NCBI GenBank assembly: GCA_023436515.1
Contig: JAEZIV010000079.1
Location: 1 to 5,945 of the forward strand
DNA from: Bacillota bacterium
Lineage (GTDB): Bacteria > Bacillota > Clostridia > Acetivibrionales > DSM-1351
DNA length: 5,945 bases
Reading direction: 5' to 3'
Shown: piece by piece, positions 1-5,945 of the stretch
Layout of the letters: every line of letters starts with the position of its first letter
Position numbering within the stretch: the stretch's first letter is position 1
Program-made: the position numbers and the translations under genes
The notes under the pieces: generated by a model
The model's database searches: none
Seen by the model: the letters and a program-made list of their open reading frames with translations, nothing else
What the model was told of the DNA's origin: nothing

Positions 1-486
1 GCTCAGCTTCAGAAGGATTCTGCAGCCGGTCTGGTCAAAAACCTGTCAAACAAGCTTTCATCAAAGCAGACAGAAACTGAAAAGCTTGTTTCAGACCTGA
101 TCTCCCAACTAGACAGCATTGAAAAAAGCTGTTCCATTTGCAGCAAGCTTGAACGCACCATGGACAGATATATTGATGTAATTTTTTACTTGTACTTCAG
201 GGAACCAGAGTTCAGAGCCAAATTTAATGATAAGAAGGGTTTTTGCCTCAGACACCTCAAGCAGCTGCTGACCTTGACGAAGAAATACTTAAATGTAAGT
301 GAAACAGCTGTATTTACTAAGAATCTCATGGACATGCAGATAGCAAACATGGAACGAATTGAGAAGGAAGTAGATTGGTTTACCAAAAAATTTGATTACA
401 GGTACAATGATGCCCCCTGGGGAAACTCCAAGGATGCTGTTGTAAGAAGCATTCAGAAAATCAGAGGAAACAGTGACCTGAAATAG
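1..486 (+). CDS. DUF6062 family protein, C-terminal part (5' end outside window)
   Basis: Frame 1 is open from the first base to the TAG at 484-486, giving 161 visible residues. There is no need to start at the ATG at 160, because the reading continues upstream in convincing protein sequence, so the gene is truncated by the window edge. The visible part begins with a hydrophilic, probably helical stretch rich in Lys, Ser and Gln. A CSIC motif follows (Cys44 and Cys47 of the visible part), then a region around RYIDVIFYLYFREPEF, then FCLRH (Cys82 and His85). The CxxC plus CxxH arrangement, with the GFCLxH context, is what I remember of DUF6062, a Firmicutes family with no established function. 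The Cys/His spacing could bind a metal, but that is inference. No signal peptide or membrane segment is visible, so it is probably cytosolic. It converges on metA. No canonical U-tract terminator follows; the structured region at 520-742 does. Confidence 0.72.
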   Translation, partial: AQLQKDSAAGLVKNLSNKLSSKQTETEKLVSDLISQLDSIEKSCSICSKLERTMDRYIDVIFYLYFREPEFRAKFNDKKGFCLRHLKQLLTLTKKYLNVSETAVFTKNLMDMQIANMERIEKEVDWFTKKFDYRYNDAPWGNSKDAVVRSIQKIRGNSDLK

Positions 487-519
487 GAAAAGAAATATAT
501 TTATATTTATATCAGTAAC

Positions 520-742
520 CTTTCGGGGTGTTCATAAATATTATGTAAAGTAGATAGAGTTATATCTGTCTACCCTATGAGCACCCGGAAAGCCTGCTAC
601 CCATCCCCATCCTGTACCGGTCCTCCCCCTGGCACAGCAATCAATGTCACAATTGTCACACTACCCGGGATGTCAGCGCAACAGCAGGGCACCCTGAACT
701 AAAAAAGATATGGATTGTTATTACTTTCAAGGTGCTCATAGG
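520..742. other. Structured intergenic element with three competing stem arms; candidate non-coding RNA or repeat
   Basis: This is the gap between the DUF6062 gene and metA. Arm A (520-536) and arm C (724-740) are near-direct repeats. Arm B (574-592) is inverted relative to both. B with C gives 12 perfect base pairs (574-585 with 731-742), a 2x2 internal loop, then 5 more pairs (588-592 with 724-728). A with B gives 16 positions with one G-G mismatch and one G-U, plus an inner hairpin of 550-558 with 565-573 (one G-U, loop of 6). Nested inside the B-C stem are CCTGCT/AGCAGG (593-598 with 683-688) and CATCCC/GGGATG (602-607 with 667-672). Positions 601-700 are about 58% G+C by hand count, clearly above the flanks. 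The B-C stem starts 4 nt after the metA stop. On a + transcript it is followed by TTTT at 745-748. I do not recognise the RNA family, and either strand is possible. Confidence 0.5.
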
Positions 743-746
743 CGTT

Positions 747-1667
747 TTATCTGCTTAATTCAGTCAGGTCAAAAGGTGTTTCCTGGTAAACGTAATAGTT
801 AAGCCAGTTCTGGAAAAGAAGATTTCCGTGGCCTCTCCACCTTACTATTGGAGCCTTTGAGGGATCATCCTCCTGAAAGTAGTTTTTTGGCACAGCGATT
901 TGCAGCCCTTTTTCCAAATCCCTAAAATACTCATCCTTTAGTGTTAAAGGATCATATTCACCGTGACCCGTTGCAAAAACATGTCTTCCATCCTTAGAGG
1001 CTACAAGATATATCCCCGATTCCTCGGACTCTGACAAAATCTCCAGCTCACTCACCTTACAAATATCCTCACGCCTTATCTCGGTATGTCTTGAATGAGG
1101 AACATAAAAAACATCATCAAAACCTCTCAATAGCTTAACGTGCTCTTTAGTTTTAGTATGTGGAAAAACCCCAAACATTTTTGCAGGAATATCATACTTT
1201 GGTACACCAAAGTGGTAATAGAGCCCCGCCTGTGCTCCCCAGCAAATATGTAAGGTTGAATAAACATTGGTAAGGCTCCATTCCATAATCTCTGTCAGCT
1301 CATCCCAGTAATTAACCTGTTCAAAGGGCATTTGCTCAACAGGAGCCCCTGTTATAATCAGTCCGTCAAAATGTTCCTCCTTGATTTCATCAAAGGTCTT
1401 ATAAAACTCAAGAAGATGCTCCTGAGGGGTATTTTTAGATATATGAGAAACCGGGTAAAGGAGTACAGTTTCTATCTGCAGCGGAGTGTTCCCAAGTACC
1501 CTTAAAAGCTGTGTCTCAGTAGTGATTTTAGTAGGCATAAGGTTTAATATCACGATTTTCAAGGGTCGTATATCCTGGTGATATGCCCGATCCTCAAACA
1601 TGACAAATATATTCTCATTATTCAATATTTCAGCTGCTGGTAGATTATCAGGTATTCTTATTGGCAT
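747..1667 (-). CDS. metA: Homoserine O-acetyltransferase, MetA (HTS) family
   Basis: This enzyme transfers an acyl group from acyl-CoA to the hydroxyl of L-homoserine, the committed step of methionine synthesis, in the cytosol. I chose the start [10 protein letters not shown], 306 aa, because it matches the usual N-terminus of the family (E. coli MetA starts MPIRVPDELP, 309 aa). An in-frame ATG four codons upstream (1679) is the alternative. AAAGG (1682-1686) lies only 2 nt from that ATG and 14 nt from the chosen one, so the RBS does not settle it. With this numbering the catalytic residues match E. coli exactly: Cys142 in HICWGAQA, and His235 and Glu237 in TGHGEYDP. The C-terminal signature [19 protein letters not shown] is present. 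Residue 111, in TGAPVEQ, is Glu; Glu here is associated with acetyl-CoA use and Gly with succinyl-CoA use. The neighbouring metY, which uses O-acetylhomoserine, agrees. It is often annotated as a succinyltransferase, which is probably wrong here. Confidence 0.95.
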   Translation of the reverse strand: MPIRIPDNLPAAEILNNENIFVMFEDRAYHQDIRPLKIVILNLMPTKITTETQLLRVLGNTPLQIETVLLYPVSHISKNTPQEHLLEFYKTFDEIKEEHFDGLIITGAPVEQMPFEQVNYWDELTEIMEWSLTNVYSTLHICWGAQAGLYYHFGVPKYDIPAKMFGVFPHTKTKEHVKLLRGFDDVFYVPHSRHTEIRREDICKVSELEILSESEESGIYLVASKDGRHVFATGHGEYDPLTLKDEYFRDLEKGLQIAVPKNYFQEDDPSKAPIVRWRGHGNLLFQNWLNYYVYQETPFDLTELSR

Positions 1668-1762
1668 TTTTTGTACCATCGCCTTTCAAAATCAAATTTA
1701 TATAAACTAGTCCATACTGTTCAAATACTCATTTTAAGCCCATAAAAAAGGTAGTAATATAA

Positions 1763-1790
1763 ATTATATATTTGAAATATAAAAAGTCAA
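1763..1790 (-). promoter_or_regulatory. Predicted sigma-A promoter of metA
   Basis: Read on the - strand, TTGACT (1785-1790) is followed after 16 nt by TATAAT (1763-1768), close to the housekeeping consensus. Transcription would start near 1756 and give a leader of roughly 75-90 nt. The leader is AT-rich and has no S-box or T-box signature that I can recognise. An inverted repeat, CTGTA/TACAG with an 8-nt gap (1791-1808), abuts the -35 box and could be an operator. This part is inference. Confidence 0.7.
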
Positions 1791-1821
1791 CTGTATAAAA
1801 TTCTACAGGTTTTTTTGCAAC

Positions 1822-1867
1822 AAAAAACCGGAGCTAAATTATTCCTTCAAATAATTCAACCCCGGTT
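1822..1867 (-). terminator. Rho-independent terminator of metY
   Basis: On the - strand the arms 1850-1867 and 1826-1843 pair along all 18 positions when G-U pairs are allowed, with a 6-nt loop (1844-1849). A run of six T (1827-1822) completes the signal. It begins about 11 nt after the metY stop codon and lies upstream of the metA promoter. It should therefore separate metY and metA into two transcription units. Confidence 0.93.
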
Positions 1868-1878
1868 ATTATTACCTT

Positions 1879-3159
1879 CTATCCTATCTTTTCAAGGGCC
1901 TGCTCCAGATCCCATATAAGATCCTCCGCGTCCTCAATGCCTATAGAGAGGCGAATAGTATTTGGTGTTACTCCCGATTCAAGGAGATCCTTGTCTGAAA
2001 GCTGTGAGTGCGTGGTGGTTGCAGGATGAATAACTAGTGATTTAGCATCGGCAACGTTAGCAAGGAGTGAGAATATTTCCAGACTGTCAATGAACCTCTT
2101 TGCCTCCTCAATTCCACCCTTTATACCAAAGGTAAATATTGAGCCCGCCCCCTTGGGTAGGTACTTTTGCGCCAGCTCGTAATACTTGTTGCTCTTGAGG
2201 CTGGGGTAATTGACCCACTCAACCTTAGGGTGGTTTTCAAGATACTCAGCTATCTTCTTTGAGTTGCTGACATGCCTTTCCACTCTTAAGGATAGCGTCT
2301 CCAAACCCTGTATAAACATAAAGGAGTTAAAGGGGCTAATGGCTGCTCCGGTATCTCTTAAAAGCTGAACCCTGGTTTTTAACACAAAGGCAACTCCTCC
2401 AAGCTGAGAGTATACAACTCCATGATAGCTTTCATCAGGCTGGGTAAAGCCGGGGAATTTTCCCGAGGCAGCATAGTCAAATTTTCCGCCGTCAACTATA
2501 ACTCCGCCGATGGAGGTACCATGGCCTCCAATAAACTTTGTTGCCGAATGAACTACTACATCCGCACCATATTCAATCGGTCTGATGAGGTACGGAGTTC
2601 CGAAGGTATTGTCAACTATCAGAGGAATTCCATTCCTGTGAGCTACCTCTGCAACAGCTTCAATATCTATAATGTTGGCATTGGGATTGCCTATTGACTC
2701 AATGAATATTGCCTTTGTTTTTTCTGTTATGGCTTTCTCGAAATTGTCTATGTTGTCGGGATTCACAAAGGTTGTATTAACGCCGTATCTCGGCAGAGTA
2801 ACCGCAAAAAGGTTGTAGGTTCCTCCGTACAGAGTATTTGCTGCTACAATATTGTCGCCTGAGCCGGCAATATTTAGTATGGAATAGGTTATGGCTGCCG
2901 AGCCTGAAGCAACTGCCAAGGCCGCCGTTCCCCCTTCTAAAGCTGCTATCCTCTTTTCAAAGACATCATTAGTGGGATTCATTATTCTTGTGTATATATT
3001 TCCCAAGGCTCTTAATCCAAATAAATCAGCAGCGTGATCTGTATTTTCAAATACATATGATGTGGTCTGGTAAATGGGAACGGCTCTTGATCCGGTGGTT
3101 GGATCTACCTCCTGTCCTGCATGTACCTGTAAAGTATCAAAGCTTAATTTACGGCTCAT
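1879..3159 (-). CDS. metY: O-acetylhomoserine sulfhydrylase (O-acetylhomoserine aminocarboxypropyltransferase)
   Basis: This PLP enzyme replaces the acetyl group of O-acetyl-L-homoserine with sulfide, giving L-homocysteine and acetate. At 426 aa it is the usual length for MetY and longer than typical cystathionine gamma-synthases or beta-lyases of the same Cys/Met-metabolism PLP family. Visible landmarks are [24 protein letters not shown] near the N-terminus split as QVHAGQ (11-16) and VPIYQTTS (27-34), YTRIMNPT (Tyr56, Arg58, phosphate contact from the partner subunit), SGSAA (85-89), LYGGT with Tyr111 stacking on [12 protein letters not shown] with Asp183, and [11 protein letters not shown] with the Schiff-base Lys208. 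Arg403 in [11 protein letters not shown] is the expected carboxylate-binding residue. It starts with ATG after an excellent RBS and ends with TAG. It is cytosolic and probably tetrameric like its relatives. Together with MetA it gives direct sulfhydrylation. A close alternative, a cystathionine synthase/lyase, is less likely given length and motifs. Confidence 0.96.
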   Translation of the reverse strand: MSRKLSFDTLQVHAGQEVDPTTGSRAVPIYQTTSYVFENTDHAADLFGLRALGNIYTRIMNPTNDVFEKRIAALEGGTAALAVASGSAAITYSILNIAGSGDNIVAANTLYGGTYNLFAVTLPRYGVNTTFVNPDNIDNFEKAITEKTKAIFIESIGNPNANIIDIEAVAEVAHRNGIPLIVDNTFGTPYLIRPIEYGADVVVHSATKFIGGHGTSIGGVIVDGGKFDYAASGKFPGFTQPDESYHGVVYSQLGGVAFVLKTRVQLLRDTGAAISPFNSFMFIQGLETLSLRVERHVSNSKKIAEYLENHPKVEWVNYPSLKSNKYYELAQKYLPKGAGSIFTFGIKGGIEEAKRFIDSLEIFSLLANVADAKSLVIHPATTTHSQLSDKDLLESGVTPNTIRLSIGIEDAEDLIWDLEQALEKIG

Positions 3160-3164
3160 ATGGC

Positions 3165-3172
3165 CACCTCCT
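3165..3172 (-). promoter_or_regulatory. Ribosome binding site of metY
   Basis: AGGAGGTG on the - strand is a full-length match to the 16S anti-Shine-Dalgarno sequence. It lies 5 nt upstream of the ATG at 3159. This fixes the metY start and suggests efficient translation. Confidence 0.93.
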
Positions 3173-3216
3173 CGATATATCCTAGTATCCTTATAAGTTT
3201 AATAATATTTTATATA

Positions 3217-3245
3217 AATATACCTTTGTTTCCCATATAAGTCAA
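3217..3245 (-). promoter_or_regulatory. Predicted sigma-A promoter of metY
   Basis: On the - strand, TTGACT (3240-3245) and TATATT (3217-3222) are separated by the ideal 17 nt. The start would be near 3210, leaving a leader of only about 50 nt. That is too short for an S-box riboswitch or T-box, and no such motif is seen. An 8-nt palindrome CAAATTTG (3249-3256) lies just upstream of the -35 box. Confidence 0.72.
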
Positions 3246-3292
3246 TACCAAATTTGCCGACATTTATTATTATGTTTTGCTTTGAAATTCCC

Positions 3293-3342
3293 ATATTATT
3301 AATAGAAGGGTTTATTATATTATTCATATAGAAGGGTTTATT
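3293..3342. repeat. Two-copy tandem repeat upstream of the metY promoter
   Basis: Unit 1 (3293-3316, 24 nt) and unit 2 (3317-3342, 26 nt) are adjacent and nearly identical. Unit 2 differs by a short change and 2 extra bases after the shared ATATTATT. The longest perfect match is 17 nt (3302-3318 and 3328-3344), containing ATAGAAGGGTTTATTAT. The repeat lies about 48-97 nt upstream of the metY -35 box and downstream of the MFS operon terminator. It may be a protein-binding site or simple sequence slippage. Confidence 0.85.
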
Positions 3343-3366
3343 ATTTTCATTTTGCTGCTCCTGCGC

Positions 3367-3403
3367 AAAAAAAGAGCTGTTAAGCCACTCGGCCCAACGC
3401 TCT
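3367..3403 (-). terminator. Rho-independent terminator of the MFS gene pair
   Basis: On the - strand, 3399-3403 pairs with 3373-3377 and 3391-3398 pairs with 3379-3386, giving 13 base pairs with one bulged base (3378) and a 4-nt loop. A run of seven T (3373-3367) follows or overlaps the last pair. It starts 24 nt after the TAA of the downstream MFS gene. It separates that operon from the metY promoter. Confidence 0.92.
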
Positions 3404-3427
3404 ATAATTGATCTAATTATGATTTAG

Positions 3428-4597
3428 TTATACCCTTTTATTTCTGAAAATAATCAAAAGAAATATTAGCAGCAATACATTCACCGCAGGCACCGCCGTC
3501 ACATATCTCGCTCCCAGGACATCTACCACCATACCTGATATCCACCCCATAAGCACAGCGCCTATGGAGCCGAATGCCATGGTAAGTGCAAGTGCACTGC
3601 TGGTCGTGTCACCTGTAATCTTGGTCATCCAGGTTACCAGCAGCGCATAGAATGGTGCACATGCATATCCGGCAACTCCAATGCATATTATAGATGCCAC
3701 TTGCCCTGTAAACATTATTAGTACCAGTGAAACAGCAGCCAATATGCCATGAGCCACCAAAATACTGATCATATTATGTTTTTTCAAAAGCCTCACTGAC
3801 ATTGCTCTTCCAGCCAGCATTGAAATCCATATAAGAATACTTGCTAATACACCGGAGACCTTCCCATAGCCCTGATTTTCAAAAAATACAGGTGCGAAGC
3901 CCCACAGTCCGATTTCAACACCTAAATAAAGGAAAAGTGCCACTGGCGCTATCAAGTAAGCAGGCGTCTTTATTGCTTTGATATATACCGACAGGTTGTC
4001 CTTCAGCCCGGTTTCTGAGGATTTCTTCTCCTCTTTATACCTTAATGCTACGACAGCTACTACAAAGCAAAGACAGCTAATCAGGTAATAAACATACTTC
4101 CAATTGTCTAGCTTAAGCATCGATAGTAAAAGCAAAGCCGGAGTGAGTATTGCACCAACTGTAAAGAACATCTGAACGAAGGAATTGTTTTTTTCAGCGG
4201 CTTGTGGGTCATTACCGGTTACAAGGGTAGTTATACCGTTTTGAATAATACTTCCAAAGGCCCCTATGAGTAAAACTCCTAATACCACCGTCGGATAATT
4301 GGGTGCATTGCTGAATATTAAGGCAGCAATACCCAGGACTCCAAAGGACAGACTTAGCGTTTTGCTTCCTCCAAGCCTGCCGATCAGCGACCCTCCAAGT
4401 AATACGGCTATGGTAAAGCCAAGATATTGAAGGCTGACAAGGCTTCCCTGTTGTACCGGGGTAAGGCCTATATCCTCCTTGAGTCTTGGCAATGCAAGTC
4501 CGGTGGCAGGCAATAGCATAGCCATTAAAGCCATTTGATAGCACCATAAAGTCAGTTCGGATCTTTTTAATTTAGTTCCCGATTTAAGGCTTTTCAT
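3428..4597 (-). CDS. MFS transporter (second gene of pair), substrate unknown
   Basis: This is an integral inner-membrane protein of about 389 aa with twelve hydrophobic segments in two groups of six, split by a hydrophilic loop rich in Lys and Glu (around 189-205), the normal layout for the major facilitator superfamily. The TM2-TM3 loop carries a degenerate motif A (GGSLIGRLGGSK, 68-79) that lacks the usual Asp. TM7 contains YLGVEIGLWGF with a buried Glu (228). A Y-x-G-x-E pattern there reminds me of FHS/FucP-type sugar transporters, but this is only a hint. I start at the ATG at 4597. The longer frame begins with TTG at 4624 and has no RBS, while AAAGGAG (4610-4616) lies upstream of the ATG at a long 12-nt spacing and upstream of a TTG at 4603 at an ideal 6 nt. 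The 5' end overlaps the upstream MFS gene by 14 nt. The product could be an exporter or a sugar or drug carrier. Confidence 0.88.
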   Translation of the reverse strand: MKSLKSGTKLKRSELTLWCYQMALMAMLLPATGLALPRLKEDIGLTPVQQGSLVSLQYLGFTIAVLLGGSLIGRLGGSKTLSLSFGVLGIAALIFSNAPNYPTVVLGVLLIGAFGSIIQNGITTLVTGNDPQAAEKNNSFVQMFFTVGAILTPALLLLSMLKLDNWKYVYYLISCLCFVVAVVALRYKEEKKSSETGLKDNLSVYIKAIKTPAYLIAPVALFLYLGVEIGLWGFAPVFFENQGYGKVSGVLASILIWISMLAGRAMSVRLLKKHNMISILVAHGILAAVSLVLIMFTGQVASIICIGVAGYACAPFYALLVTWMTKITGDTTSSALALTMAFGSIGAVLMGWISGMVVDVLGARYVTAVPAVNVLLLIFLLIIFRNKRV

Positions 4598-5768
4598 ATT
4601 CAAGCTTATCTCCTTTAGGGTCAATTATGCTCTGCTTGTAGAAGCTCACTGCGAATAAGCCCGACAAGGCCACGGCTCCAATGGTTATAAAGCCCCACTT
4701 GATACCGATGCCATCAGTTAATGCCCCTACAATTGTTGGCCCCATAAACATTCCCAGTCCGTAAATGGCCTGGAATATTCCCATCGCTGTTGCCCTTTTA
4801 TCACTGGACACATTTTTTATACTCAAGCCCATTAGCAGAGGAAAGACTGTCCCTGTTCCAAAGCCTCCAAGAAACTGGGATATGGATAGTATGACCATAT
4901 TGTCGGAGAAGGGTATTATACAGCAGGCCAGTGCTGCTATTATCAGTCCATAAGTCATAGTTCGCTTTTCTCCCAGCTTTCTGGCAAAGAAGGACCCACT
5001 GAGGACTGAGCCTGCGATTCCCGGCATTGCAGAAAGGGCAGTCAGCATTGCTATCTGGAAATCCGAAGCTCCAAGACTTTTTGCCACCACCGGAGTAAAC
5101 CCGTAAACCGTGGCAAAGGATACAAACTGACATATTACACCAATGACCGCTACAGTTTGAAAGTTTCCGTCCCTGATTACCATAAGCAGCTCTTTTACCT
5201 CTGCCGGCTTACGTTCAATCTTTTTTTCTGATACGGCAAAGCTTGCCACAAGTCCTACCACCGCCACCGAAAGTGATACCAGGAAGGTTGCTTTGACTCC
5301 GAACTCTCTTACAATGAAGCCTCCGGAAAGTAAGCCAAACAGAATGCCCCCGTTACAGAAAGCGTTCAGAACACCTACAGCCTTCGTAGTTTGACTTTCA
5401 TCAAAGTAGCTTGAATAAAGGACAGTAAATATTACCCAAAAGGCTGAAGCCACCCCCGATAGGGACCTGAATATCAATATTAGCAGTGGGTCGCTGAAAA
5501 GGTATAGCCCGCAGGAGGATATTACCAGTGACAGCAAACCGAGATTTATGAATATCTTTCTCTTTCTGAGCCTGTCCGAGAGTATGCCGATGGGCACCCT
5601 GAGCAGGAATTGCCCCACTCCGTAGCAGCCCAGAATAAGGCCAACCATCAGGTAGGACGCTCCCAACGACTTTATATATGTAGGTAATATTGAAGAATAT
5701 ATGTAAGTTGAGAACCAAAAAATTGTTGTAACAAAGTATAGTACGAAGACTCTCTTATTTTTAACCAT
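4584..5768 (-). CDS. MFS transporter (first gene of pair), drug-efflux-like
   Basis: This is a 394-aa integral membrane protein with twelve predicted membrane segments: about 7-32, 38-62, 72-91, 95-121, 130-153, 158-179, 203-229, 238-259, 269-288, 291-316, 326-350 and 358-377. A charged cytoplasmic loop lies between the halves (about 180-200). It has a good motif A between TM2 and TM3 (RVPIGILSDRLRKRK, Arg57 to Lys71, with Asp65), a MFS hallmark. A GxxxGPxxxG-like pattern occurs in TM11 (GMFMGPTIVG). The general look is that of the DHA1-type proton-driven exporters, but substrate cannot be inferred. The ATG start has an in-frame TGA four codons upstream, so it cannot be extended. The RBS is weak (GAGATGAG region, 5776-5783). 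TAA ends the gene inside the start of the next MFS gene. The two proteins are clearly different in sequence, so they are not a recent duplication. Confidence 0.9.
   Translation of the reverse strand: MVKNKRVFVLYFVTTIFWFSTYIYSSILPTYIKSLGASYLMVGLILGCYGVGQFLLRVPIGILSDRLRKRKIFINLGLLSLVISSCGLYLFSDPLLILIFRSLSGVASAFWVIFTVLYSSYFDESQTTKAVGVLNAFCNGGILFGLLSGGFIVREFGVKATFLVSLSVAVVGLVASFAVSEKKIERKPAEVKELLMVIRDGNFQTVAVIGVICQFVSFATVYGFTPVVAKSLGASDFQIAMLTALSAMPGIAGSVLSGSFFARKLGEKRTMTYGLIIAALACCIIPFSDNMVILSISQFLGGFGTGTVFPLLMGLSIKNVSSDKRATAMGIFQAIYGLGMFMGPTIVGALTDGIGIKWGFITIGAVALSGLFAVSFYKQSIIDPKGDKLEYEKP
4610..4616 (-). promoter_or_regulatory. Ribosome binding site of the downstream MFS gene
   Basis: AAAGGAG on the - strand lies inside the last codons of the upstream MFS gene. 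Spacing is 12 nt to the ATG at 4597 and 6 nt to an in-frame TTG at 4603. The two candidate starts differ by only two residues. Its position suggests that translation of the two genes is coupled. Confidence 0.7.
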
Positions 5769-5895
5769 GACTATGTCTCATCTCATTCTATAAAATTTTA
5801 TCATTTCAAACACCCTGCACAGGAATTAATTCACTTATTGTTTTCACCGTGTAATTTGCGGACCTAAGCTGAAGGTATAAATCCTGTTAGCGAAC
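5769..5895 (-). promoter_or_regulatory. Upstream region of the MFS pair, promoter unresolved
   Basis: The 127 nt before the first MFS gene should contain its promoter, but no convincing -35/-10 pair with normal spacing was found. TTGAAA (5801-5806 on the - strand) is followed by AT-rich sequence whose best -10 candidates are too close. A perfect 10-nt palindrome GAATTAATTC (5823-5832) and a CCTGNNCAGG dyad (5813-5822) lie further upstream and are possible regulator sites. No small gene is supported here. Confidence 0.3.
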
Positions 5896-5936
5896 AAAGC
5901 CTGATGCAGCGGGTCGATCCCGCTGCTTCAGGCTTT
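5896..5936. terminator. Long GC-rich hairpin at right edge, probable terminator
   Basis: Arms 5896-5904/5928-5936 (AAAGCCTGA/TCAGGCTTT) and 5906-5913/5919-5926 (GCAGCGGG/CCCGCTGC) pair perfectly, interrupted only by one T-T mismatch, with a 5-nt loop. The A and T ends make it symmetric, so it could act on either strand. The U-tract is short (TTT on both sides), so it is a weaker canonical terminator than the other two. It most likely ends a gene to the right of the window, transcribed leftwards toward the MFS operon. Confidence 0.7.
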
Positions 5937-5945
5937 ACCTCATTT

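Noticed and set aside
521..600. CGGGGTG start resembling a TPP riboswitch
   Set aside because: The conserved CTGAGA and ACCCTTTGAACCTGAT-type blocks are missing and no thiamine gene lies downstream.
661..700. Resemblance of CCGGGATGT to the 3' part of 4.5S/SRP RNA
   Set aside because: The hallmark SRP apical loop sequence (GGTCAGG...GGAAGCAGCC type) is absent on both strands, so the short match is treated as chance.
574..742. Miniature inverted-repeat transposon bounded by the 12-nt perfect inverted repeats
   Set aside because: No target-site duplication is evident next to the repeats, and the third related arm at 520-536 is not explained by this model. It is left as an alternative rather than called.
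2422..2697. 91-codon open frame on the + strand
   Set aside because: It lies entirely antisense to metY, whose motifs are unmistakable, has no RBS context and its product resembles no family.
4212..4547. 111-codon open frame on the - strand
   Set aside because: It is an alternate frame within the second MFS gene, whose twelve membrane segments define the real frame.
4801..5133. 110-codon open frame on the - strand
   Set aside because: It is an alternate-frame shadow of the first MFS gene and has no protein-family features.
5401..5718. 105-codon open frame on the - strand
   Set aside because: It overlaps the N-terminal half of the first MFS gene out of frame; the MFS frame has motif A and regular membrane segments.
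5904..5945. ATG at 5904 opening a + strand frame to the window edge
   Set aside because: The frame runs through the long hairpin, has no RBS and is too short to support.

Overview
This 5.9-kb, fairly AT-rich window looks like chromosomal DNA from a member of the Clostridia, most likely close to Ruminiclostridium. The assignment rests on protein character, clostridial-type strong Shine-Dalgarno sites, near-consensus promoters and U-tract terminators; it was not tested by any search. There are five protein genes: one truncated gene on the + strand at the left edge and four complete genes on the - strand. No mobile element, CRISPR array, tRNA or rRNA was seen.

Layout from left to right. (1) Positions 1-486 hold the C-terminal part of a DUF6062-type cysteine-rich protein. 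(2) Positions 487-746 are a convergent intergenic region with a locally GC-rich, highly structured segment. Three related sequence arms (about 520-536, 574-592 and 724-742) can form two mutually exclusive stems, with further nested helices inside one of them. This is the least explained part of the window. (3) metA (- strand) follows, with its own promoter. (4) metY (- strand) has a strong promoter, a consensus RBS and a very clear terminator before the metA promoter. A tandem repeat lies upstream of the metY promoter. (5) Two overlapping major facilitator superfamily (MFS) genes lie on the - strand. The gene at 4584-5768 is transcribed first and the one at 3428-4597 second, and the pair ends in a clear terminator. 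(6) A long GC-rich hairpin closes the right edge.

How the genes work together. MetA and MetY form the direct-sulfhydrylation route to homocysteine. MetA acylates homoserine, and its residue Glu111 predicts acetyl-CoA use. MetY exchanges the acetyl group for sulfide. They are adjacent and co-oriented but separated by a terminator, so they appear to be two transcription units. Neither leader shows an S-box (SAM-I) riboswitch or T-box that I can recognise, so control is probably by a protein or lies elsewhere. The two MFS transporters look translationally coupled; their substrates cannot be read from the sequence.

Overall this is largely ordinary housekeeping and accessory gene content. I found no convincing new multi-gene system. 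The best lead is the structured 520-742 segment.
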